Below are positions 21,501 to 35,300 of a stretch of 64,000 nt of DNA, in pieces. Every line of letters starts with the position of its first letter. Positions within the stretch are counted from its first letter, which is position 1. The stretch lies in assembly GCA_035771175.1 (NCBI GenBank), contig CM069593.1, positions 33,368,741 through 33,432,740 of the forward strand, read 5' to 3'. The stretch comes from Paratinospora sagittata (lineage: Eukaryota > Streptophyta > Magnoliopsida > Ranunculales > Menispermaceae). Made by a program: the position numbers and the translations under genes. Under the pieces are notes generated by a model. It worked only from the letters and a program-made list of their open reading frames with translations. It was not told the origin of the DNA and ran no database searches.

Positions 21501-23882
21501 TTGATGATTCCCATTGTCTCGCACGCCCAAAACAACTTTAGATTAAACAACGTTTTGAATTCAAATGATTCTGTACTCACTTGCTCTTTAACCTACAATT
21601 GCTAATTTTATAAAGCCCTCATTCTCTGATTTTTAAAGATAGAACACACACGATTTTTGCAAGTTAAACTGAGCTTTCCAAAGGGTGTTTAAATAGAAGA
21701 AAGTCGTGATTCTTGCATTTGCCCAAACAACCTTCGAACTGAATCAAAATTGCAAACTGTCTTCAAGATAACCTCATTATTTTGCAAGCTCTTCATTTTA
21801 TCCCTTTTGTGCTGAGATTTCCAGAGGCTATCTATTGTTTTAAACTATATGTATATGAAGTGTTCTCGGTAAGAAAACACATCAAACAAGAACACATCAC
21901 CTGTATTTTTTTTTTCTAAGAGCTACAACTAATAATCAACAACACATCAAACAATAGTTATCGAAGACACAAATATCAAGCTCGAAAAACGAAGACATAT
22001 ATCATGTCTAATGCATTAGTTTCATCTTTGGTGTATAGGGTAACTTCTCGATCAATCTCAGCACTAAAACTCTGAAAATTACAAAATCTTCAAAATCACT
22101 TCGATATAGTACTTCATTTTGAAAAAAATGTTTTTCGAAAGGTTTTAATCATAATTTCAATGAGTTTTGAATTATTTAAAAGTTTATAATCTTATAACAA
22201 TATGTTTTGAGTCAATGGAATGGTTCTTTAGTTTTTCAAAAATAATGCTATCTAGCAATTTGCTAAAATTTCCAAAAAGGCACTGGCGCACTATCAGTGT
22301 TGATAACACGCTGATAGGGTTCTATAATAAAACATTTAATTTTTTGGAAAATTGGGTATAGCGCGCTATCCCCTTTGATAACTCGCTCTAAAGCTGTTGC
22401 CGTGATCTTTCCATTTTTAGTAAAATGGGCAATAGCGCGCCATAGGCCTTGAAAACACGCTATCGAAAAGTCAAAAACTCGATCACTCGGGTTTGTGTAT
22501 ATCGACCTGCTATAGCCTGCTATCTGTCAATAGAGAACCTGATACACAACCCAATAGCACGCTATCCAAGTCTGAGACAAAAAGATGATATTTCTAACTT
22601 GAAAAATGTGGGCACTTCTGCTTGCTCAATTTTTCTATTCCTTACACAGTTTTGCTAGGTTATCTTAATTGAAATATTCTCTACTAACACCTTGATGATT
22701 CCCATTGTCTCGCACGCCCAAAACAACTTTAGATTAAACAACGTTTTGAATTCAAATGATTCTGTACTCACTTGCTCTTTAACCTACAATTGCTAATTTT
22801 ATAAAGCCCTCATTCTCTGATTTTTAAAGATAGAACACACACGATTTTTGCAAGTTAAACTGAGCTTTCCAAAGGGTGTTTAAATAGAAGAAAGTCGTGA
22901 TTCTTGCATTTGCCCAAACAACCTTCGAACTGAATCAAAATTGCAAACTGTCTTCAAGATAACCTCATTATTTTGCAAGCTCTTCATTTTATCCCTTTTG
23001 TGCTGAGATTTCCAGAGGCTATCTATTGTTTTAAACTATATGTATATGAAGTGTTCTCGGTAAGAAAACACATCAAACAAGAACACATCACCTGTATTTT
23101 TTTTTTCTAAGAGCTACAACTAATAATCAACAACACATCAAACAATAGTTATCGAAGACACAAATATCAAGCTCGAAAAACGAAGACATATATCATGTCT
23201 AATGCATTAGTTTCATCTTTGGTGTATAGGGTAACTTCTCGATCAATCTCAGCACTAAAACTCTGAAAATTACAAAATCTTCAAAATCACTTCGATATAG
23301 TACTTCATTTTGAAAAAAATGTTTTTCGAAAGGTTTTAATCATAATTTCAATGAGTTTTGAATTATTTAAAAGTTTATAATCTTATAACAATATGTTTTG
23401 AGTCAATGGAATGGTTCTTTAGTTTTTCAAAAATAATGCTATCTAGCAATTTGCTAAAATTTCCAAAAAGGCACTGGCGCACTATCAGTGTTGATAACAC
23501 GCTGATAGGGTTCTATAATAAAACATTTAATTTTTTGGAAAATTGGGTATAGCGCGCTATCCCCTTTGATAACTCGCTCTAAAGCTGTTGCCGTGATCTT
23601 TCCATTTTTAGTAAAATGGGCAATAGCGCGCCATAGGCCTTGAAAACACGCTATCGAAAAGTCAAAAACTCGATCACTCGGGTTTGTGTATATCGACCTG
23701 CTATAGCCTGCTATCTGTCAATAGAGAACCTGATACACAACCCAATAGCACGCTATCCAAGTCTGAGACAAAAAGATGATATTTCTAACTTGAAAAATGT
23801 GGGCACTTCTGCTTGCTCAATTTTTCTATTCCTTACACAGTTTTGCTAGGTTATCTTAATTGAAATATTCTCTACTAACACC
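21501..23882 (+). repeat. Two virtually identical adjacent monomers
   Basis: The monomers beginning 21501 and 22692 share even private variants such as TGATTCTGTACTCACTTGCT and the ACACAAATATCAAGCTCGAA stretch. I found no difference over the parts I compared, while neighbours differ at many sites. This points to a very recent one-monomer duplication, or to an assembly duplication. Confidence 0.8.
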
Positions 23883-26800
23883 TTGATGATTCCCATTGTC
23901 TCGCACGCCCAAAACAACTTTAGATTAAACAATGTTTTGAATTGAAATCATTTTGTACTCTCTTGCTCTTTAAGCTGCAACTGCTAATTTTAGAAAGCCC
24001 TCATTCTCTGATTTTCAAAGATAGAACACACACGATTTTTGAAAGTTAGACTGAGCTTTTCAAAGAGTGTTTAAATAGAAGAAAGTCGTGAGTCTTGTAT
24101 TTGCCCAAACAACCTTCGAAATGAATCAAAATTGCAAACTGCCTTGCAGATAACCTCATTATTTCGCAAGTTCTTCATTTTATCCCTTTCGTGCTGAGAT
24201 TTCCAGAGGCTATCTATTGTTTTAAACTATATGTATATGAAGTGTTCTCGGTAAGAAAACACATCAAACAAGAACACAGCACCTGTATTTTTTTTTCTAC
24301 GAGCTACAACTGATCATCAACAATACATCAAACAATAACTATCGAAGTCTACAAAGATCATGCTCGAAGAACGAAGACATATATCATGTCTAATGCATTA
24401 GTTTTATCTTTGGTACGTAGGGTAACTTCTCGACCAATCTCAGTACTAAAACTCTGAAAATTGCAAAGTCTTGAAAATCACTTCGATCTAGTATTTCATT
24501 TTGAAAAAAATGTTTTTCGGAAGGTTTTAATCATAATTTCAATGAGTTTTGAATTATTTAAAAGTTTATAATCTTATATTAATATGTTTTGAGTGAATGG
24601 AATGGTTCTTTAGTTTTTCAAAAATAAGGCTATCTAGCAATTTGCCAAAATTTTCCAGAAGGCACTGGCGCACTATCAGTGTTGATAACACGCTGATAGG
24701 GTTCTACAATAAAACATTTGTTTTTTTGGAAAATTGGCTATAGCGCGCTATCCCCTTTGATAACTCGCTATAAAGCTGTTGTCGTGATCTTTCCATTTTT
24801 AGTAAAATGGGCAATAGCGCGCCATAGGCCTTGAAAACTAGCTATCGGAATGTCAAAAACTCGATCTCTCGGGTTTGTGTATATCGACCTGCTATAGCCT
24901 GCTATCTGTCAATAGAGAACATGATACACAACCCAATAGCACGCTATCCAAGTCTAAGACAAAAAGCTGATATTTCTAACTTGAAAAATGAGGGCACTTC
25001 TGCTTGCTCAATTTTTCTATCCCTTACACAGTTTTGCTTGGTTAGCTTAATTGAAATATTGTCTACTAACACCGTGATGATTCGCATTGTCTCGCACGCC
25101 CAAAACAACTTTAGATTAAACAATAATGTTTTGAATTGAAATCAATATGTACTCTCTTGCTCTTTAACCTGCAACTGCTAATTTTATAAAGCCCTCATTC
25201 TCTGATTTTCAAAGATAGAACACACACGATTTTTGCAAGTTAGGCTGAGCTTTTCAAAGAGTGTTTAAATAGAAGAAAGTCGTGAGTCTTGTATTTGCCC
25301 AAACAACCTTCGAAATGAATCAAAATTGCAAACTGCCTTGCGGATAACCTCATTATTTCGCAAGTTCTTCATTTTATCCCTTTTGTGCTGAGATTTCCAG
25401 AGGCTATCTATTGTTTTAAACTATATGTATATGGTGTGTTCTCGGTAAGAAAACACATCAAACAAGAACACATCACCTGTAATTTTTTTTTCTAAGAGCT
25501 ACAACTAATCATCAACAACACATCAAACAATAGCTATCGAAGTCTACAAAGATCATGCTCAAAGAACGAAGACATATATCATGTCTAATGCATTAGTTTT
25601 GTCTTTGGTGTGTAGGGTAACTTCTCGACCAATCTTAGTACTAAAACTCTGAAAATTGCAAAGTCTTCAAATTCACTTCGATCTAGTATTTCATTTTGAA
25701 AAAAATGTTTTTCGATTGGTTTTAATCATAATTTCAATGAGTTTTGAATTATTTAAAAGTTTATAATCTTATATTAATATGTTTTGAGTGAATGGAATGG
25801 TTCTTTAGTTTTTCAAAAATAAGGCTATCTAGCAATTTGCCAAAATTTTCCAGAAGGCATTGGCGCACTATCGGTGTTGATAACACGCTGATAGGGTTCT
25901 ATAATAAGACATTTGTTTCTTTGAAAAATTGGCTATAGCGCGCTATCCCCTTTGATAACTCGCTATAAAGCTGTTGCCGCGATCTTTCCATTTTTAGTAA
26001 AATGGGCAATAGCGCGCCATAGGCCTTGAAAACTCGCTATCGGAAAGTCAAAAACTCGATCTCTCGGGTTTGTGTGTATCGACCTGCTATAGCCTGCTAT
26101 CTGTCAATAGAGAACATGATACACAACCCAATAGCACGCTATCCAAGTCTGAGACAAAAAGCTGATATTTCTAACTTGAAAAATATGGGCACTTCTTCTT
26201 GCGCAATTTTTCTATTCCTTACACAGTTTTGCTAGGTTAGCTTAATTGAAATATTGTCTACTAACACCTTGATAATTCCCATTGTCTCGCACGCGCAAAC
26301 CAACTTTAGATTAAACAATGTTTTGAATTGAAATCATTATGTACTCTCTTGCTCTTTAACCTGCAACTGCTAATTTTATAAAGCCCTCATTCTCTGATTT
26401 TCAAAGATAGAACACACATGATTTTTGCAAGTTAGACTGAGCTTTTCAAAGAGTGTTTAAATAAAAGAAAGTCGTGAGTCTTGTATTTGCCCAAACAACC
26501 TTCGAAATGAATCAAAATTGCAAACTGCCTTGCGGATAACCTCATTTTTTCGCAAGTTATTCATTTTATCCCTTTTGTGCTGAGATTTCCAGAGGCTATC
26601 TATTGTTTTAAACTATATGTATATGGAGTGTTCTCGGTAAGAAAACACATCAAACAAGAACACATCACCTGTATTTTTTTTCTAAGAGCGACAACTAATC
26701 ATCAACAACACATCAAACAATAGCTATCGAAGTCTACAAAGATCATGCTCGAAGAACGAATACATATATCATGTCTAATGCATTAGTTTTATCTTTGGTG

Positions 26801-27458
26801 TGTAGGGTAACTTCTCGACCAATCTCAGTACTAAAACTCTGAAAATTGCAAAGTCTTCAAAATCACTTCGATCTAGTATTTCATTTTGAAAAAAATGTTT
26901 TTCGAAAGGTTTTAATAATAATTTCAACGAGTTTTGAATAATTTAAAAGTTTATAATCTTATATCAATATGTTTTGAGTCAACGAAATGGTTCTTTAGTT
27001 TTTAAAAAATAAGGCTATCTAGCAATTTGCCAATATTTTCCAGAAGGCACTGGCGCACTATCAGTGTTGATAAAACGCTGATAGGGTTCTACAATAAAAC
27101 ATTTGTTTTTTTGGAAAATTGGCTATAGCGCCCTATCCCTTTTGATAACTCGCTATAAAGTTGTTGCCGTGATCTTTCCATTTTAAGTAAAACGGGCAAT
27201 AGCGCGCCATAGGCCTTGAAAACTCGCTATCGGAATGTCAAAAACTCGATCTCTCGGGTTTGTGTATATCGACCTGCTATAGCCTGCTATCTGTAAATAG
27301 AGAACATGATACACAACCCAATAGCACACTATCCAAGTCTGAGTCAAAAAGATGATATTTCTAACTTGAAAAATGTGGGCACTTCTGCTTGCTCAATTTT
27401 TCTATTCCTTACACAGTTTTGCTAGGTTATCTTAATTGAAATATTCTCTACTAACACC

Positions 27459-29386
27459 TTGATGATTCCCATTGTCTGGCACGCGCAAACCAACTTTAGA
27501 TTAAACAATGTTTTGAATTGAAATCATTATGTACTCTCTTGCTCTTTAACCTGCAACTGCTAATTTTATAAAGCCCTCATTCTCTGATTTTCAAAGATAG
27601 AACACACACAATTTTTGCACGTTAGACTGAGCTTTTTACGCAGTTTTGCTAGGTTATCTTAATTGAAATATTCTCTACTAACACCTTGATGATTCTCATT
27701 GTCTCGCACGCCCAAAACAACTTTCGATTAAACAATGTTTTGAATTCAAATCAATCTGTACTCTCTTGCTCTTTAACCTACAACTGCTAATTTTATAAAG
27801 CCCTCATTCTCTGCTTTTCAAAGATAGAACACACACGATTTTTGCAAGTTAAACTGAGCTTTCCAAAGAGTGTTTAAATAGAAGAAAGTCATAATTCTTG
27901 CGTTTGCCCAAACAACCTTCGAACTGAATCAAAATTGCAAACTGTCGTGAAGATAACCCCATTATTTCGCAAGTTCTTCATTTTATCCCTTTTGTGCTGA
28001 GATTTCCAAAGGCTATCTATTGTTTTAAACAGTAAATATACGAAGTTTTCTCGGTAAGAAAACACATCAAACAAGAACACATCACCTGTATTTTTTTTTC
28101 TAAGAGCTACAACTACTCATCAACAACACATCAAACAATAGTTATCGAAGTCTACAAAGATCATGCTCGAAGAACGAATACATATATCATGTCTAATGCA
28201 TTAGTTTTATCTTTGGTGTGTAGGGTAACTTCTCGACCAATCTCAGTACTAAAACTCTGAAAATTGCAAAGTCTTCAAAATCACTTCGATCTAGTATTTC
28301 ATTTTGAAAAAAATGTTTTTCGAAAGGTTTTAATAATAATTTCAATGAGTTTTGAATAATTTAAAAGTTTATAATCTTATATCAATATGTTTTGAGTCAA
28401 CGGAATGGTTCTATAGTTTTTAAAAAATAAGGCTATCTAGCAATTTGCCAATATTTCCAGAAGGCACTGGCGCACTATCAGTGTTGATAAAACGCTGATA
28501 GGGTTCTACAATAAAACATTTGTTTTTTTGGAAAATTGGCTATAGCGCCCTATCCCCTTTGATAACTCGCTATTGCCGTGATCTTTCCATTTTTAGTAAA
28601 ATGGGCAATAGCGCGCCATAGGCCTTGGAAACTAGCTATCGGAATGTCAAAAACTCGATCTCTCGGGTTTTTGTATATCGACCTGCTATAGCCTGCTATC
28701 TGTCAATAGAGAACATGATACACAACCCAATAGCACACTATCCAAGTCTGAGACAAAAAGATGATATTTCTAACTTGAAAAATGTGGGCACTTCTGCTTG
28801 CTCAATTTTTCTATTCCTTACACAGTTTTGCTAGGTTATCTTAATTGAAATATTCTCTACTAACACCTTGATGATTCCCATTGTCTGGCACGCGCAAACC
28901 AACTTTAGATTAAACAATGTCTTGAATTGAAATCATTATGTACTCTCTTGCTCTTTAACCTGAAACTGCTAATTTTATAAAGCCCTCATTCTCTGATTTT
29001 CAAAGATAGAACACACACAATTTTTGCACGTTAGACATTTGTTTTTCTGAAATATTGTAGCTATCCCCTTTGATAACTCGCTATAAAGCTTTTGCCGTGA
29101 TCTTTCCATTTTTAGTAAAATGGGCAATAGCGCGCCATAGGCCTTGATAACACGCTATCGGAAAGTCAAAAACTCGAGCTCTAGGGTTTGTGTATAGAGA
29201 CCTGCTGTAGCCCGCTATCTGTCGATAGAGAACATGATAAACAACCCAATAGCACTCTATCCACGTCTGAGACAAAAATCTGATATTTCTAACGAGAAAA
29301 ATGTGGGCACTTCTGCTTGCTCCATTTTTCTATTCGTTACACAGTTTTGCTAGGTTATCTTAATTAAAATATTCTCTACTAACACC
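27459..29386 (+). repeat. Rearranged satellite monomers with two backward jumps
   Basis: At about 27636 the monomer jumps from GTTAGACTGAGCTTTT back to CGCAGTTTTGCTAGG, creating a 227-bp landmark spacing (27459 to 27686). At about 29036 it jumps from GCACGTTAGAC to ATTTGTTTTTCTG, giving a 519-bp spacing (28868 to 29387). The block between is an otherwise ordinary monomer of 1,182 bp. Downstream of the second junction the sequence changes from the CTCGGG/TATCGA variant to the CTAGGG/TATAGA variant. Confidence 0.88.
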
Positions 29387-32300
29387 TTGATGATTCCCAT
29401 TGTCTAGCACGTCCAAAACAACTTTAAGTTAAACAGCGTTTTGAATTCAAATCATTCTGTACTCTCTTGCTCTTTAACCCGCAACTGCTAATTTTATAAA
29501 GCCCTCATTCTCTGATTTCCAAAGATAGAACACACACGATTTTTGCAAGTTAGACTGAGCTTTCCAAAGAGTGTTTAAATAGAAGAAAGTCGTGATTCTT
29601 GCATTTGCCCAAACAACCTTCGAATTTAATCAAAATTGCAAACTGTCTTCAAGACAACCTCATTATTTCGCAAGTTCTTCATTTTATCCCTTTTGTGCTG
29701 AGATTTCCTGAGGCTATATCTATTGTTTTAAACTGTAAGTGTGTGAAGTGTTCTCGGTAGGAAAACACATCAAACAAGAACACATCACCTGTATTTTTTT
29801 TCTAAGAGCTACAACTAATCATCAACAACACATCAAACAATAGCTATCGAAGTATACAAAGATCAAGCTCGAAGAACGAAGATATATATCATGTCTAATG
29901 CATGAGTTATATCTTTGGTGTGTAGGGGAACTTCTCGATCAATCTCAGCACTAAAACTCTGAAAATTGCAAAGTCTTCAAAATTACTTCGATATAGTATT
30001 TCATTTTGAAAAAAATGTTTTTCGAAAGGTTTTAATCATAATTTGAATGAGTTTTGAATTATTTAAAAGTTTATAATCTTGTATCAATATGTTTTGAGTA
30101 AATGGAATGGTTCTTTAGATTTTCAAAAATAAGGCCATCCAGCAATTTGCCAAAGTTTTCTAGAAGGCACTAGCGCACTATCAGTGTTGATAACACGCTG
30201 ATAGGGTTCTAGAATAAAACATTTAACTTTCTGGAAAAAATTGTTTATAGCGCGCTATCCCCTTTGATAACTCGCTATAAAGCTGTTGCCGTGATCTTTC
30301 CATTTTTAGTAAAATGGGCAATAGCGCACTAGAGGCCTTGATAACACGCTATCGAAAAGTAAAAAACTCGAGCTCTAGGGTTTGAGTATATAGACCTGCT
30401 ATAGCCTGCTATCTGTCAATAGAGAACATGATACACAACCCAATAGCACGCTATCCACGTCTGAGACAAAAATCTGATATTTCTAACGAGAAAAATGTGG
30501 GCACTTCTGCTTGCTCCATTTTTCTATTTCTTACACAGTTTTGCTACGTTATCTTAATTGAAATATTCTCTACTAACACCTTGATGATTCCCATTGTCTA
30601 GCACGCCCAAAACAACTTTAGAGTAAACAACGTGTTGAATTCAAATCATTCTGTACTCTCTTGCCCTTTAACCTGCAACTACTAATTTTATAAAGCCCTC
30701 ATTCTCTGATTTTCAAAGATAGAACACACACGATTTTTGCAAGTTAGACTGAGCTTTCCAAAGAGTGTTTAAATAGAAAAAAGTCGTGATTCTCGCATTC
30801 GCCCAAACAACCTTCGAGCTGAATCAAAATTGCAAACTGTCTTCAAGATAACCTCATTATTTGGCAAGTTCTTCATTTTATCCCTTTTTCGCTGAGATTT
30901 CCAAAGGCTATCTATTGTTTTAAACGGTAAGTATATAAAGTGTTCTCGGTAAGTAAACACATTAAACTAGAACACATCACCTGTATTTTTTTTCTAAGAG
31001 CTACAACTAATCATCAACAACACATCAAACAATAGCTATCGAAGTCTACAAAGATCAAGCTCGAAGAACGAAGACATATATCATGTCTAATGCATTGGTT
31101 TGATCTTTGGTGTGTAGGGTAACCTTTCGATCAATCTCAGCACTAAAACTCTGAAAATTGCAAAGTTTTCAAAATCACTTCGATATAGTATTTCACTTTG
31201 AAAAAAAAAAATTTCAAAAGGTTTTCATCATAATTTCAATGAGTTTTGAATTATTTAAAAGTTTATAATCTTATATCAATATGCTTTGAGTCAATGGAAT
31301 GGTTCTTTAGTTTTTCAAAAATAAGGCCATCCAGCAATTTGCCAAAATTTTCTAGAAGGCACTAGTGCACTATCAGTGTTGATAACACGCTGATAGGGTT
31401 ATAGAATAAAACATTTATCTTTCTGGAAAAATGTCTATAGCGCGCTATCCCATTTGATAACTCGCTATAAAGCTGTTGCCGTGATCTTTCCATTTTTAGT
31501 AAAATGGGCAATAGCGCACCAGAGGCCTTGATAACACGCTATCGAAAAGTAAAAAACTCGAGCTCCAGGGTTTGTGTATATAGACCTGCTATAGCCTGCT
31601 ATCTGTCAATAGAGAACATGATACACAACCCAATAGCACGCTATCCACGTCTGAGACAAAAATCTGATATTTCTGACGAGAAAAATGTGGGCACTTCTGC
31701 TTGCTCCATTTTTCTATTCCTTACACAGTTTTGCTAGGTTATCTTAATTGAGATATTCACTACTAACACCTTGATGATTCCCATTGTCTAGCACGCCCAA
31801 AACAACTTTAGATTAAACAACGTGTTGAATTCAAATCGTTCTGTACTCTCTTGCTCTTTAACCTGCAACTGCTAATTTTATAAAGCCCTCATTCTCTGAT
31901 TTTCAAAGATAGAACACACAAGAGTTTTGCAAGTTAGACTGAGCTTTCCAAAGAATGTTTAAATAGAAGAAAGTCGTGATTCTTGCATTTGCCCAAACAA
32001 CCTTCGAGCTGAATCAAAATTGGAAACTATCTTCAAGATAACCTCATTGTTTCGCAAGTTCTTCGTTTTATCCCTTTTTTGCTGAGATTTTCAAAGGCTA
32101 TCTATTGTTTTAAACTGTAAGTATATGAAGTGTTCTCGGTAAGAAAACACATCAAACAAGAACACATCACCTGTAATTTTTTTCTAAGAGCTACAACTAA
32201 TCATCAACAACACATCAAACAATAGCTATCGAAGTCTACAAAGATCAAGCTCGAAGAACGAAACAAATATCATGTCTAATGCATGAGTTTTATCTTTGGT

Positions 32301-35300
32301 GTGTAGGGTAACTTCTCAATCAATCTCTGCACTAAAACTCTGGAAATTGCAAAGTCTTCAAAATCACTTCGATATAGTATTTCATTTTGAAAAAAATGTT
32401 TTTCGAAAGGTTTTAATCATAATTTCAATGAGTTTTGAATTATTTAAAAGTTTATAATCTTATATCAATATGTTCTGAGTAAATAGAATGGTTCTTTAGA
32501 TTTTAAAAAATAAGGCCATCCAGCAATTTGCCAAAATTTTCTAGAAGGCACTAGCACACTATCAGTGTTGATAACACGCTGATAGGGTTCTAGAATAAAA
32601 CATTTATCTTTCTGGAAAATTGTCTATAGCGCGCTATCCCCTTTGATAACTCGCTATAAAGCTGTTGCCGTGATCTTTCCATTTTTAGTAAAATGGGAAT
32701 ACCGCTCCAGAGGCCTTGATAACACGCTATCGGAAAGTCAAGAACTCGAGCTCTAGGGTTTGTGTATATAGACCCGCTATAGCCTGCTATCTGTCAATAG
32801 AGAACATGATACACAACCCAATAGCACGCTATCCACGTCTGAGACAAAAAATTTGATATTTTAACGAGAAAAATATAGACACTTCTGCTTGCTCCATTTT
32901 TCTATTCCTTACGCAGTTTTGCTTGGTTATCTTAATTGAAAAATTCTCTACTAAAACCTTGACGATTCCCATTGTCTAGCACGCCCAAAACAACTTTAGA
33001 TTAAACAACGTGTTGAATTCAAATCCTTCTGTACTCTCTTGCTCTTTCACCTGCAACTGCTAATTTTATAAAGCCCTCATTCTCTGATTTTCAAAGATAG
33101 AACACACATGATTTTTGCAAGTTAGACTGAGCTTTCCAAAGAGTGTTTAAAAAGAAGAAAGTCGTGATTCTTGCATTAGGCCAAACAACCTTCGAGCTGA
33201 ATCAAAATTGCAAACTGTCTTCAAGATAACCTCATTATTTCGTAAGTTCTTCATTTTATCCCTTTTTTGCTGAGATTTCCAAAGGCTATCTATTGTTTTA
33301 AACTGTAAGTATATGGAGTGTTCTCGGTAAGAAAACACATCAAACAAGAACACATCACCTGTATTTTTTTTCTAAGAGCTACAACTAATCATCAACAACA
33401 CATCAAACAATAGCTATCGAAGTCTACAAAGATCAAGGTCGAAGAACGAAACAAATATCATGTCTAATGCATGAGTTTTATCTTTGGTGTGTAGGGTAAC
33501 TCCTCGATCAATCTCAGCACTAAAACTCTGAAAATTGCAAAGTCTGCAAAATCACTTCGATATAGTATTTCATTTTGAAAAAAATGGTTTTCGAAAGGTT
33601 TTAATCATAATTTGAATGAGTTTTGAATTATTTAAAAGTTTATAATCTTATATCAATATGTTCTGAGTAAATGGAATGGTTCTTTAGATTTTAAAAAATA
33701 TGGCCATCCAGCAATTTGCCAAAAATTTTCTAGAAGGCACTAGCACACTATCAGTGTTGATAACACGCTGATAGGGTTCTAGAATAAAACATTTATCTTT
33801 CTGGAAATTTGTCTATAGCGCGCTATCCCCTTTGATAACTCGCTATAAAGCTGTTGCCGTGATCTTTCCATTTTTAGTAAAATGGTCAATAGCGCGCTAG
33901 AGGCCTTGATAACACGCTATCGAAAAGTCAAAAACTCGAGCTCTAGGTTTTGTATATATAGACCTGTTATAGCCTGCTATCTGTCAATAGAGAACATGAT
34001 ACACAACCCAATAGCACGCTATCCACGTCTGAGACAAAAATCTGATATTTCTAACGAGAAAAATGTGGGCACTTCTGCTTGCTCCATTTTTCTATTCCTT
34101 ACACAGTTTTACCAGGTTATCTTAATTGAAATATTCTCTACTAACACCTTCATGATTCCCATTGTCTAGCACGCCCAAAACAACTTTAGATTAAACAACG
34201 TGTTGAATTCAAATCATTCTGTACTCTCTTGCTCTTTAACCTGCAACTGCTAATTTTATAAAGCCCTCATTATTTGATTTTCAAAGATAGAACACACACG
34301 ATTTTTGCGAGTTAGACTGAGCTTTCCAAAGAGTGTTTAAATAGAAGAAAGTCGTGATTCTTGCATTTGGCCAAACAACCTTCGAGCTGAATCAAAATTG
34401 CAAACTGTCTTCAAGATAACCTCATTATTTCGCAAGTTCTTCATTTTATCCCTTTTTTTCTGAGATTTCCAAAGAATATCTATTGTTTTAAACTGCAAGT
34501 ATATGAAGTGTTCTCGGTAAGAAAACACATCAAACAAGAACACATCACCTGTATTTTTTTTCTAAGAGCTACAACTAATCATCAACAACACATCAAACAA
34601 TAGCTACCGAAGTCTGCAAATATCAAGCTCTAAGAACGAAGACATATATCATGTCTAATGCATTAGTTTGATCTTTGGTGTGTAGGGTAACCTCTCGATC
34701 AATCTCAACACTAAAACTCTGAAAATTGGAAAGTCTTCAAAATCACTTCGATATAGTATTTCATTTTGAAAAAAAAAAAATTTCGAAATGTTTTAATCAA
34801 AATTTCAATGAGTTTTGAATTATTTAAAAGTTTATAATCTTATATCAATATGTTTTGAGTCAATGGAATGGTTCTTTAGTTTTTCAAAAATAAGGCCATC
34901 CAGCAATTTGCCAAAAGTTTCTAGAAGGCACTAGCGCACTATCAGTGTTGATAACACGCTGATAGGGTCCTAGAATAAAACATTTATCTTTCTGGAAAAT
35001 TGTCTATAGCGCGCTATCCCCTTTGATAACTCGCTATAAAGCTGTTGCCGTGATCTTTCCATTTTTAGTAAAATGGCCAATAGTGTGCCATAGGTCTTCA
35101 TAACACGCTATCGGAAGTCAAAAGCACGAGCTCTAGGGTTTGTGTGTATAGACCTGCTATAGCCTGCTATCTGTCAATAGAGAACATGATACACAACCCA
35201 ATAGCACGCTATCCACGTCTGAGACAAAAACTGATATTTCTAACGAGAAAAATGTAGGCACTTCTGCTTGCTTGATTTTTCTATTCCTTACACAATTTTT

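Larger units (their letters stand above)
17926..27458 (+). repeat. 1.19-kb satellite, eight full monomers, 'CTCGGG' variant
   Basis: Monomers start at 17926, 19118, 20309, 21501, 22692, 23883, 25074 and 26269, with spacing 1190-1195 bp. Most carry AGCTCTCGGGTTTGTGTATA followed by TCGA (a TATCGA variant). Each has a T-run after CACCTGTA, an AT-rich half with GAAAAAAATGTTTTTCGAAA, and a roughly 300-bp stretch dense in GCTAT/ATAGC palindromes. Recurrent 60-100-residue frames start at TTG or GTG codons and are by-products of the repeat. No host gene is present. Confidence 0.94.
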
